Source: Cylicocyclus nassatus (lineage: Eukaryota > Nematoda > Chromadorea > Rhabditida > Strongylidae). From it: DNA of 64,000 nt. The notes under the pieces are model-generated. The model was not told the DNA's origin, searched no databases, and saw nothing but the letters and a program-made list of their open reading frames with translations. Both the position numbers and the translations under genes were made by a program. Shown piece by piece: positions 42,378 to 53,095 of the stretch. Every line of letters starts with the position of its first letter. The first letter of the stretch is position 1. The stretch lies in NCBI GenBank assembly GCA_958299035.1, contig CATQJL010000112.1, positions 65,751,117 through 65,815,116 on the forward strand, given 5' to 3'.

Positions 42378-43570
42378 ATACTAGCTGGCTTACCCGGCTC
42401 CGCCGTATCCGGACCAAACTTGGCACACATACACTTCGGGCCCCGGCGGGTGTCAAAGTCCACTTTTCGTTATCGATCGATGTCGATTTTACCGATTTTT
42501 ATCGATTTTTTGGCAGAGTTCACCTACAGGGCTAGGAGTAGGCACAGGGGGGAAGTGAGCATGGGGATTCCGAATACAATATTAGTTTTCAGAATTATCG
42601 ATTGCTTTTATTGATTTTATCGATTTTTTGGCAGAGTTCACCTACAGGGCTAGGAGTTGGCACAGGGGGGAAGTGAGCATGGGGATTCCGAATACAATAT
42701 TAGTTTTCAGGATCGTCCATTACTTTTATCGATTTTATCGATTTTTTGCAAAGTTTGACCTGCGGGGCTGGGAGTTTGCACAGAGGGTAATCGAGCATGC
42801 AGATTACGAATACAATATTAGTTTTCAAGATCGTCCATTACTTTTATCGATTTTATCGATTTTTCGAAAATTTGAGCTAGGGGGCTGGAATTTGGCACAG
42901 GGGTGTTCGAGCATGCTGATCACCCCCTTGGGGATGATCAGCATGCTCGATTACCCCCCTGTGCCAACTCCCAGCCCCCTAGCTCAAACTTTGCAAAAAA
43001 ATCGATAAAATCGATAAAAGTAATCGATAATCCTGAAAACCAATATTGTATTCGGAATCCCCATGCTCGATTACCCCCCTGTGCGAACTCCCAGCCCCGT
43101 AGCTCAAACTTTGCAAAAAAATCGATAAAATCGATAAAAGTAATCGATAATCCTGAAAACCAATATTGTATTCGGAATCCCCATGCTCGATTACCCCCCT
43201 GTGCCAACTCCCAGCCCCGTAGCTCAAACTTTGCAAAAAAATCGATAAAATCGATAAAAGTAATCGATAATCCTGAAAACCAATATTGTATTCGGAATCC
43301 CCATGCTCGATTACCCCCCTGTGCCAACTCCCAGCCCCGTAGGTGAACTCAGCAAAAAAATCGATAAAAAATCGATAAAATCGATATCGATCGATGACGA
43401 AAAGTAGCCTATGACACCCGCCGGGGCCCGTAGTGTATGTGTGCCAAGTTTGGTCCGGCTCGGTTCAGAAATGGAATTTTCTATTCGGAACATACGTACA
43501 GACATACAGACATACAGACATACATACATACATACATACAAACAGACATTCAGCTTTATATATAAGATTT
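42378..43570. mobile_element. Family H element, full copy, palindromic with 119-bp tandem units
   Basis: Starts ACTAGCTGGCTTACCCGGCT and ends CATTCAGCTTTATATATAAG. Its halves are inverted around about 42,925 (GATCACCCCCTTGGGGATGATC). Each half carries 119-bp tandem units with runs of ATCGATAAAATCGAT. A CAGACATACA microsatellite precedes the right end. ORFs of 85-147 residues here are repeat translations. Confidence 0.8.
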
Positions 43571-43856
43571 TTTGCATCGCATTCAAATCATATAACATCT
43601 CTATGGAAAGCTACCATTTTACATGTTTTCTTGCACGAAAACGTTCGAGTTTATCTCAAAATGATTGATTTGTCTTTACGAAGTGCTCTCCAAGTTCTAC
43701 TCTCATCCCTTTGTAAGTTTTTAAGCAGTATGTTGAGATAGTTTTACAAATTAGTTTGCTGGCTATCGCAAGATTGCAACGCACATGCGCGTCAGGTACC
43801 GCTCATCCAACTATTAGAGTTGTGGGGGAACGAGGTAGTTTTAGATTCCATAAGGA

Positions 43857-45418
43857 CTGAAGCAAGACTCGTACCTATAGTTACAAATGGCTGCGAAGAG
43901 CGCGCCCCCTGTCCCAGTGCAAATCTCGGTTCCCTGCAGGATCCCTGGCGATTAAGCGCGCACACCCTATAATTGTCAGGGCGAAACAAGTGACAATGGA
44001 GGAAAAACGACTCCTTTCTGCAGAAGAATCATAAAAAGCCGTGCAGTCGTTAACGTGCGATGATCTACCTTTCGTGTTTTGCCAATGAGTTCGTTGATCA
44101 TCAAGGTGGTTCCCCAAGAACTTGGCACGGATATGAAAGTAGTGGTTTGTTTGTGGATAAAGAGGGAGGGTCTTCTACTGAACATATTCCCTTTTACAGC
44201 AGCTACAAGAAGAATGAAGCTGCAGATCAAAAAGTTAAGAGGTAAGTATCGTTCATTCTGAGATAGGAGACTCAAAAACGCTTTTAGTTAACAAGCACTT
44301 GTGACATATTTCATTTTTTGTTGACTCAATACTTGGATAAAACAAATTCGAGCATGTTAGACAACTTGTAGATAGTGCAAAGCGTTTCGTCTCTATTCCC
44401 AGGATGGGTAGTAGCTTGCGGGTGAGCGTTGTAAGCACAGATCGATTTCGATAGCTGAACTGTTCGTGGAAACCACTGCGTACGTTACTTTCAGCAGCTT
44501 AGAGGCTTAGGTACCTCCAACTTAGGTACGGAGCTATCCCGCAATCTAGCATGCTGTCTGTCTGTCGATTTTCGTTGCGTAGTTCTCGTTCATTATTTAG
44601 ATGGAGCGTGCGCAAAAGCATAAGTACAATCTATGAAAAGTATCTATGTACGTATGTATTCAGACACCTCTTGCTTATTTGCCCTTTATTCCTATCTGAG
44701 CGCAGTCCTTGGGTAGCTTTTGCGACGCACTGAAGATAAAACTGCTTTCCATGATGTCATAACCAAAAACTTCTTCTTTGCATACAGTATAATCAATCGA
44801 TAAAAACTTTCCTCGCAATTTTTGATGGAGACCCGGTCTCTTTGACCTTCATTTTTGTGACAGATGAAAAGAAAGCCTGACTTGTTGAACAGAGAGTCCA
44901 CCCTTCATGGATGTTTTAGATCACCAAACATACAGATACTTTCCATTCGGTACAAAAAACGAGATGTGGATTTCAAACTTGCTCATCGTGAGTACACAAC
45001 AGAGTAACCAAATTTGTCTTCAAAACACAAGCAAAGGTAAAAGCAACTAAGGGAAGGGACCCATACAAGGCTTATAAGCTTTAGCATCAAGAAACGGACT
45101 CATGCTGCTCAAAATCTTGCTATTATTCATGCAAAATGTTCACAGAAAAGATCAGTAGTGTACAATCTTTACACTTTCATTGTCAATTTGTTGCCGCTAG
45201 CTCAATGAAGTCTTCAGCATCAGCTCGTTTCAAGATATTGACAAACTGTCACCAATCGGGGGCTTCACTTTAGTCTAAGTAGCTCAAACAGTAGACATCT
45301 GTGCCTGAATTGCACGCTTCGAAGCAAACGCCCTGCGCGCCGGTCAAATTTGCATCGGGTCATGGGGCGCGCTCTTCGCAGCCATTTGTAACTATAGGTG
45401 CGAGTCTGAAGCAAGTAA
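43857..45418. repeat. Approximately 52-bp inverted repeat pair, 1.5 kb apart
   Basis: The sequence CCTATAGTTACAAATGGCTG within 43,857-43,908 recurs in reverse complement at about 45,364-45,418, joined to GCGAAGAGCGCGCCCC on both sides. It may mark the ends of an unclassified element; no target duplication was found. Confidence 0.5.
44060..44241 (+). CDS. Possible coding exon, unknown family
   Basis: Open frame ending at a strong donor (AAGAG|GTAAGT). It reads FANEFVDHQGGSPRTWHGYE and later HIPFYSSYKKNEAADQKVKR, hydrophilic and protein-like. Its partner exons could not be joined in phase, so it may be chance or a remnant. Confidence 0.25.
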
Positions 45419-47164
45419 TTGTGCTGATCTAATGACCATATCGGAGAACATTTCACTAAATTTACTAGCATGATGATAAATGGTCAAATGATGCTGAACA
45501 ACATGACCTTCGTTTAGCGAATTGTAAGGATATGGACTGATGAGCATTTCCCAATTTGTTTCCTTTCCTTTCGAACGTGCTGCAACGAATCCTGCCTCAC
45601 ACCAGTGCTCTCAATGGAAAAGCTGGTTACTATCCTAGCGTTCTTCACGGGTGCCACGCCCTTCGTCTATCGTTCATTCCCTTGCTTACTCGAAATCGAA
45701 AGGTTCCCTAGCGCCGCCTTTGGAAATCCTAAGGCTTCTGCACTAGCGCGCCAAATGCAGTAAATGAGTTGCGTTGCGGTGGTAAATGTTGAAGGCAGTG
45801 GCTAGGAAAACCGTGAGTGCGAGCTTTTCGTTCCTATAGTCGGTTTCATCCCGGATTAGGCAAAACATTCCGCGTGGGGCAACGCGTGCGCATCGCTGGA
45901 GGCTTCGCGAGCGCATAGCGCTGGCACTTTGCCAAGCAAAGACTGAGGAGAATGAAGAGACGCAGGTTTGAGTTCTCAGCGCGATATGACATACTGTAGC
46001 TGCGAAACGACGCGAACTTGCGAAGCGGACGCCCGCCAATCCAATTTTCGCCTAAAGCGGGTCGAAACTTTTACATATGTCATTCTGGATGCTCTGACTG
46101 TCTCCATGTCAGGAGTCACGCCGCGCGCCGCGCCGCTTCGCCGCGCAAGTCGCTTCTAAATTTTGTACCCCATAAAACTGCCCGGAGCTAGAGTGGCACT
46201 GCGCCAGTCTAGGGGGGTGGGGGGTGGGGGGAGATACATGGGTTGTGCCATAAGTAAGACTGCGCCAGGAGTGCTAGCTTCTGTTTTGCTGACATCGCTT
46301 GCGGCATCGCTTCGCGAAAAGTTCGCACCGACCGTGACTCCTGACCGTTCCCCGCTCTGACTAGGGCTTGGAAAACGTCTTGAAAAGTCTAAAAAGTGCT
46401 TTTCAAGGCGTTTTCCGTTCTTAGATTGCTAAAGGAGATGGAAGAGTGATTGCCAAAGGATCGCGATTGGCTGATTAGCCGATCAGCCGAGATATCCTGT
46501 AGCCAGTCGCTGTTTTTGGGAGGAATCCCTCGCCCAGCCCCTTTAGCAATCTCCAAGGCCGGAAACGCCAAAAAAGCACATTTGTGACCTTTCTTTCAAG
46601 TGCAGTACGGACTCATTGGTCCAGAAGGCCATGTAGTCGTGAGCCCGCGGTAGCAATTTTGGAGCCACTGCCTTTAAGAGGAAACAAATTTGAAGCTTTG
46701 AATGGAAAAAGCTGGAAAGAACAACCTTTTAGGATGGGTAGCCCTGAAATGCAGGGAAGAAAGGTTTACCGTGGTGAGTCCTCTGCAAAAGTAAATCGAG
46801 AAAATTGGAGAGAGAACACTTGCAGAGCAACTGTAGGCATCTCGACTAGAAGAACTTCGGGAATAGGATTTCTGAGCTTTGACATTTTCAAAACTAACGA
46901 GTTAGGGAGCTGGGAGAAATTTGATTAGGTCAGCATAAGGAGAGGTGGTCACTGTGATAAAAGCAAAGGGGGCGAAACTGTGTCGAGAGAAATTCTTCTG
47001 GAACAAATTTGAAACTTCCAAATCTTTCATGTTGAGGGAACCCTATCTGCAGAGGGGAGCAGAAGGGAAACTACGCTTGCGCTGGATGTTCTCCAGAGTG
47101 AGAAATCGGTCACTATACTCTTAGATTTAAAAAAAGCAGTTGGGTAGATTTTCAAAAAAAAACA
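45419..47164. other. No gene; several short hairpins
   Basis: A GC-rich patch (45,880-46,350) with a repeated TCAGGAGTCACG/CGTGACTCCTGA pair (46,110 and 46,333) and a G-run. An inverted pair GATTGCTAAAGGAG/CCTTTAGCAATCTCC lies near 46,425 and 46,545. ORFs have no motif. Confidence 0.45.
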
Positions 47165-47276
47165 GTTGGGCTCTGGCATAGTCGGGGTGTACGTTGGGCT
47201 CTGGCATAGTCGGGGTGTACGTTGGGCTCTGGCATAGGCGGGGTGTATGTTGGGCTCTGACATAGTCGGGATGTAC
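47165..47276. repeat. Four tandem copies of a 28-bp unit
   Basis: Unit begins GTTGGGCTCTGGCATAGTCG. Minus-strand ORFs with repeating CQSPTYTP are translations of it. Confidence 0.9.
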
Positions 47277-47756
47277 AAGGGCGTATACACCCCAGTTAGT
47301 GCTCCTGCGTAGAAAGGTTTTGAGGCGCTGAAATGCGCCTAATTGCTTAGATCTATGGGCACTTTGACTGAAGCGAGGAGAATACCTTTCCTTACGGCGG
47401 TCTTTAAGCACTCTGATGATTTTCTCAATACGTTAAGCCCTTAGCAAATCTACCCCATTCCCTGCTTTGCTTAGGCGAAAGACGCCGCAGGTGTATCGCA
47501 CGCAGTGCCTTTAAATGAGCTCTGAATACCAGAGGAAAACGTAATGTATACGTTGTTACGTAATGTCTATCTTGCCCAGGATTTCTGAAAAAGCCTTGGG
47601 CACTATGGTAGCTTGAAACACAGAGGTATTTATTCCGCTAACAGAAAGGGTAGAGACAGAGATGAGAATGAATAGGCTCTGGTACTTAAATCCCCTGGGA
47701 GAAGTCCAAAAAGATGGAACCTTGACATTTGAGAAAAGAATGGCGGCTTAGCATAT

Positions 47757-48830
47757 GGCAGGGTTCATACTGAGCCGCACAAAGCGGCACAGTTCCCGCA
47801 CAGCGCTCGAACTGTGCTCGAACTGTGCCGGAACTGTGCTGCATGCAGTTGGAGTATTTTGACCGTTTCCGACGATTTTTCTTCTAGGTTTTCACCCCGC
47901 TTTTCCTTTTGATGAGTAGATTTCCGAGCGCAAAGCGGGGTTGAGGAACAAGCGCTGTTCTGCTTTGTGTGTCCGATTATGCGTTGTTCCGCTCGTTCGT
48001 GTCTCTTCGTTTTATCCTTGCATAAAAGTATTCCATTTGTTTCAGGAGGCCGCTGCAATATTTTCGCAGGCATTTTTCTTGAAGGAGAGCAAAAATAGTG
48101 CAGAAGAGCAGGTAATTCCATCAATCTGTTGACCACTATTGGGCTCTCAGCCCCTTTTCGTTTTCATTTCATTGTTTTTTCGTTCTTTGTTTTACCCCGC
48201 TTCCCTTATTGTTGTGTAGCGCTTAGAACTTGAAGCGGGGCAAAAGAATGAACGCGATTGTGCTTCATGTATCCTCTCAGCCGCGTTCTTTTTCCATTTC
48301 ATTGCTTCTTCGCTCTTTCTTCTACCCCGCTTCAAGTTCGAAGCGCTACACAACAATAAGGGAAGCGAAGTAAAACAAAGAACAAAAACAATGAAATGAA
48401 AACGAAAAGGGGCTGTGAGCCCAATAGTGGTCAACTGATTGATGGAATTACCTGCTCTTCTGCACTATTTTTGCTCTCCTTCAAGAAAAATGCCTGCGAA
48501 AATATTGCAGCGGCCTCCTGAAAACAAATGGAATACTTTTATGTAAGGATAAAACGAAGAGACACGAAGGAGCGGAACAACGCATAATTGGACACACAAA
48601 GCAGAACAGCGCTTATTCCTCAACCCCGCTTTGCGCTCTGAAATCCACTCATCAAAAGGAAAAGCGGGGTGAAGGAATAAGGCCCGAAATGAGAGAAACC
48701 TAAAAGAAAAACCGTCAGAAACGGTCAAAATACTCCAACTGCATGCAGCACAGTTCCGGCACAGTTCGAGCACAGTTCGAGCGCTGTGCGGGAACTGTGC
48801 CGCTTTGTGCGGCTCAGTATGAACCCTGCC
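47757..48830. mobile_element. 1,074-bp giant palindrome (fold-back element) with an exon-like core
   Basis: Ends GGCAGGGTTCATACTGAGCC and its complement. The two arms pair along nearly their whole length and meet near 48,294. Close to each end is a run of CAGTTC-type palindromes (GGCACAGTTCCCGCACAGCG). Each arm carries a block bounded by TTTCAG and GTAATT that reads EAAAIFSQAFFLKESKNSAE, like a captured exon. The CAGGG within the ends is hAT-like, but I found no clear 8-bp target duplication. Long ORFs (such as 48,465-49,232) are arm translations. Confidence 0.85.
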
Positions 48831-48917
48831 TATAGAAGCTGAAAGGTTAGAAGCGAAGGGCTCTTTGGTTGAAGGCAGCAAGGCACCTGTCCCCAATGTC
48901 GTGTTTAGCGGGCACTT

Positions 48918-49063
48918 GGGTGGAGGACTACATGTCGCCGGATTTGGAAGAGTCCCGCGCGGATTTTCTGCAGGAACGCATGTCCGCGCATATACAAGGA
49001 TGCGTATTTGTCGCAAATGACCGCGGGGCCGCCCTTTTTCGGCGACATATAGTCCTCTACCCC
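48918..49063. mobile_element. 146-bp fold-back MITE (GTCGCCG family)
   Basis: Ends GGGTGGAGGACTACATGTCG and the near complement CGACATATAGTCCTCTACCC. A second copy lies at about 15,387-15,516. The middle is a hairpin of CGCGCGGATTTTCTGCAGGA and relatives. Confidence 0.7.
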
Positions 49064-49541
49064 GGGCACTTGCATATAGAGTTATGCGCGGAACCTCCAT
49101 CATGAGTCCATACGCAATAGCATGCAGCGTTATGGTTGTGCAAATCGCCCTAGACCTTTGTCTTCTAGAAAATTTTTGGAGGAATACCCAAGTATTTGGT
49201 TCAGCCGATGAAGAGAATTTGGGCACCAGCATGGGATTTAAGGTAGGGTGCGAAATGGGGATCGTGACAGGGCGCTATATCGGCAGAATCCCTGAAGGGA
49301 GCGGGAGGGGGAAGAAAAACTTTCGGCACCCCTGCCGCATGCACTGGCTACAGCATTTGGACAGACAATGGACAGAATAGGTATCTGAAACTTAGCGCTC
49401 CCGTTTAAAAAGTCTTGAAGGAGAGGGGAATTGGAGTTTTTTGGCGAAGAACACCAAGGAAATAATTGAGCCCAAAAAAGAACTCTTAAGTAATATAATA
49501 AAGAGCGAGTAAGGGTAAGGATCGTGTGACAGGGCGAACAC

Positions 49542-50260
49542 TTAGGGCCGCATGTACTAACCTCCCCGCTGGGGAGGGGATCGCAGCTTAAAAGAAAGCT
49601 TTATATTTCGAAACTCCAGATCCCTGGATTTCACGTTGTTTACCTATCAGTAAGTATTCCTACTACCCTTCACTATGAACATGTTGAAGAGGAGCAAGAA
49701 GCTGTACGAACCGCATTTTCCAGCTTTTGTATGATCCCTGATGATCCCCGGCGCTTTTCTTTAAAGTCGTTTTTCTTTCTCCGAAGTTAACGAAAACTTT
49801 CCAAAGCTGTACTGAACATCTAACACAACAGTGCTAAGCATGTTGCTGATTAGAACAAATGAGTTTTTGAAAAGTCGAATTTTTCGGTAAACCTCAAATT
49901 TCGACCTGTGGATCATCGAAAATTTCATGACTTCAAAACATCATTTGTTCTTATTAGCAACATGCTTAGCACTGTTGGTTTAGATAACCTGCACAACTTT
50001 GGAGGTTTTTCGTTGACTTCGGAAAAAGAAAAATGACTTTAAAGAAAAGCGCCGGGGATCATCAGGGATCATACAAAAGCTGGAAAATGCGGTTCGTACA
50101 GCTTCTCGCTCCTGTTCAACATGTTCATAGTGAAGGGTAGTAGGAATACTTACGGAGAGGTACACAACGTGAAATCCAAGTATCTGGAGTTTCGAAATAT
50201 AAAGCTTTCTTTTAAGTTGCGATCCCCTCCCCGCGGGGATGTTAGTGCATGCGGCCCTTA
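49542..50260. mobile_element. PIF/Harbinger-like palindromic MITE, copy 1
   Basis: Element 49,545-50,257 with ends GGGCCGCATG, flanked by TTA on both sides (49,542-49,544 and 50,258-50,260). The arms pair over about 300 bp each. A 3-bp TTA target and GGGCC-type ends fit PIF/Harbinger. The second copy is at 57,363-58,106. Confidence 0.75.
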
Positions 50261-50884
50261 GGGAGGTTTGTGAGGGTATGGGGAAGAACTTTGACAAGGG
50301 ATGGGGAGGGGAACCTTGGACACCCTGCCATAAAAAGATCGGGGATAGAATTTTGTGCTTCTGCACGCACAGCCTACAGCAGCTTTGGGTGGGGGGAGAA
50401 TGGCACCGTGGAGCTCAGTGCTCCCTCTGAAAAAGTTATGGAGGGGTGAAGTTCACTTTGGCCAGAAAATCCACGGAGAATGGTATGGGCTCCAGTATGG
50501 GCTCCAACGTGGAAAGAGATAGTAAGATAGAGAGAGCGAGAAAGAATGGGGCTGTGTGAGTGGGCACCTGCGGGATATTTTTGTTGAGAGGAACTCTGAT
50601 CCTGGACGTTGGATCTGTGGAATGCATTTTGGTGCACAATGGCTACCACAGTTTGGACAGAAGAAAGAATGAGCACTGTGGAACGAATTCAGCGTTCCTT
50701 TGGAAAAGTTCTGGAGGAGGCATGTGGGTGATTTGACCAAAACCGGAGAAAAGCCTGGGTTTTTTGTTTCAGTTGCGACGCGGTTCCGACGTGCAACTCT
50801 GAGGTATTAGAATAGGAAGTGAGAAAAAGTGGGGACGGGTTGAACTCAGAACACCTACGAGAAGAGTTTTTTAGTATAGTTAGC
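50261..50884. other. No gene recognised
   Basis: GA-rich on the plus strand; overlapping minus-strand Ser/Leu/His-rich ORFs have no motif. Contains a direct repeat GTATGGGCTCCA (about 50,482 and 50,494). Confidence 0.4.
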
Positions 50885-51470
50885 ACCGAATATTCGTGTT
50901 CGAATAATTTATTCGAAATATTCGACTATTCGATTATTCGAATAGTCGAATATTTGAGAAAGTCCATTTATTCGAGTATTCGAATAGTCGAATAAATGAG
51001 AAAGGCTATATTCGAATAATTCGTTCATTCGACGATTTCGAAAAATGACTTATTCTAATATTCGTTCATTCGACAAGTTCTAAATAAAGGTTATTCGAAT
51101 ATTCATTCATTCGAGTAGTTTTGAAAGATAGTTATTCGAATATTCGAATATTGCATTCAAATATTCGAATAATATTCGAACATCTATTCGAAATTAGTCG
51201 AACATTCTATCAAGTTTGGTTATTCAAGTATTCGTTCATTTGAATTTTGGAATGTGCCAATATTCGAATATTCAAATTCGAATAAAATGAAAATCGGAAG
51301 TCGTATAATATTGTTCATTCGAAGAATTTTCGAAAATCAAATATTCGATATTCATTTGTTCGAAAAATTTTCGAAAATCAATTATTCGATACTCATTCGT
51401 TCGAAAAAATTTTAAAAATTGATTATTCGATATTCGTTCATTCGGCGAAAATTTTTGTTCGTTACAACTA
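50885..51470. repeat. Degenerate TTCGAA/ATATTCGAAT palindromic repeat cluster 2
   Basis: Nearly 600 bp of ATTCGAATATTCGA-like motifs with irregular spacing, the largest of three patches in the window. Confidence 0.85.
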
Positions 51471-52254
51471 TATTTTTTAGCGGAAATGATATTGGATCAT
51501 TTAGTCCTGAAAACATCAGGAAAACTGATTTGTGCGCTGCTGTTATTTTTTCGAATCAAAAGTTGGGAGCACTTCCACTGTCCAAGTGCATTGACTGAAA
51601 TGCAACTGTGAATCTGATGCGCTCCTCAGCATGCAACACACAAGGTCCCCTGGTTCACTAGTCATAAGGAAAATTATGTGAAACGTAACAATCGTAGAGT
51701 TAGGTGACTTCATAGTATTCATGTCCTTACTCATTCGTGAGCATTTTATTAAAGATTTCCTACTTTTATTGCATATTCGATTGGGACATTGTTTTGGAAA
51801 ATTGCTTGAGCCACCTCAGATCGAGCCCTGAAAGTATCTTGCGCGATTCGCATGGTCGCACGTAAGGAATTCTGTTGAGACAACTCTTTGTTTTCAGGTT
51901 CTGATGATTTTCGATTTTAAAGAACATGAAAAAATTTGGCATCAATTTGGCAATTTGGCATTTTGGCCTCAGAGACATTCAACATGTGCGCTGTGTATAA
52001 AAGACAAAAGCTACCATCTATAACATATCCCATAACATCTTAACCTTCGGATTAAAGATTAAAAAAAACGGAGAAGGTTTAATGAATTTATTCTAGGCGC
52101 TCAGTGTCTTTTTTTACCGCTCCGCCCTGGCGCTTTGAGCGTAGAGCGCGCCATTCGCGAACTCAGAGCCCTTAGCCGATCACTAGTCGGTTAGCCAGTT
52201 TCAGTTCAATTACGCTTGCATGCCATTTTTGATTTGGCATCTGTACATTTGCTA
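51471..52254. other. No gene recognised
   Basis: AT-rich sequence with short ORFs only. A local hairpin of CGCGCC/GGCGCT pieces lies near 52,125-52,155. Confidence 0.4.
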
Positions 52255-52500
52255 ATTGCTCGGCACTGACATTGGAATACTCAGGCAACGGATAGGACCC
52301 CTCCGCCGGAGAGCAGGGTCGCGCCGTTTCCCCAGCGGTGGGTCTCCCACTCGTCCGGCGGAGCCCTCCCATTTCTGCTCCGGATACCCCCCCCCATTTT
52401 CTGCTCCGGATACCTCCCATTTTGTGCGCCGGAGCCCCCCGATTTTGTGCGCCGGAGTCCCCCGATTTTGTGCTCCGCAAGTCTGCCGCGGCATACTGTA
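52255..52500. mobile_element. Family G non-autonomous element, reverse orientation
   Basis: In reverse complement it starts ACAGTATGCCGCGGCAGAC and carries four or five TCCGGAGCA(C/G)AAAAT sub-repeats, then the CTCCGGCGGAGGGGTCC end. Related to about 34,080-34,222 and 55,515-55,910. Confidence 0.6.
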
Positions 52501-52511
52501 ATTAGCCCTAA

Positions 52512-52874
52512 TTAAAGGCAGCTTCCAGGCAGATCTGGACCTATGGGGCTTTTACATGGAAAGTACTTTTGGGGCCCTAACTAAGGCACTGCCGAAGCAG
52601 CAGCTCATGTAGTGCTCTAATGGCGGAGATATTCCCCTCGAAACAGACCCCCGCGAACGTATTCGCATGGATTCATGACGCAAAGCGTGGATCCTGGCGC
52701 GAAACTGCCATGAATCCATCCGAATACGTTCGCGGGGGCCAGTTTCGAGGGAAATATCTCAGCCATTAGAGCACTACCTGAGCTGCCGGTTGGGTAGTGG
52801 CTTAGTTAGGGCCCCAAAAGTACTTTCCATGTAAAATCCCCATAGGTCCAGACTTGTCTGGACGCTGCCTTTAA
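52512..52874. mobile_element. TTAA-flanked fold-back MITE, long perfect arms
   Basis: Ends TTAAAGGCAGCTTCCAGGC and its near complement, with TTAA on both sides. Arms of about 170 bp pair almost fully (for example CGAATACGTTCGCGGGGG). It shares its outer ten bases with family A but has a different interior. Confidence 0.8.
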
Positions 52875-53095
52875 GCTCCAAACCCCAATTTTGTCTCTAA
52901 ACCCCACCCAAATCAGCCGAATACGACCCCCCCCCCGGGTAAGAGTTCAGCGCGACCCTCAACCCCGTCTTTACCCCCTCCCTCTCACCCCTAGCGTTTG
53001 TGGATAGAAGATAGAAGAAAGAACGAAGAGATAAGACATTTATTTCAAATTTTTCAAACTTCTTCGAAAAATCATTCTATATCGTTAATCATTTC

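Noticed and set aside
42628..43346. ORFs of 126 and 147 residues with repeating blocks
   Set aside because: Translations of the 119-bp tandem units of the family H element.
45743..46928. Possible genes in the GC-rich patch
   Set aside because: ORFs on both strands overlap, lack motifs and splice sites, and follow local GC composition.
47757..48830. hAT membership of the 1.07-kb palindrome
   Set aside because: The CAGGG within its ends is suggestive, but I could not find an 8-bp target duplication, so it is left unclassified.
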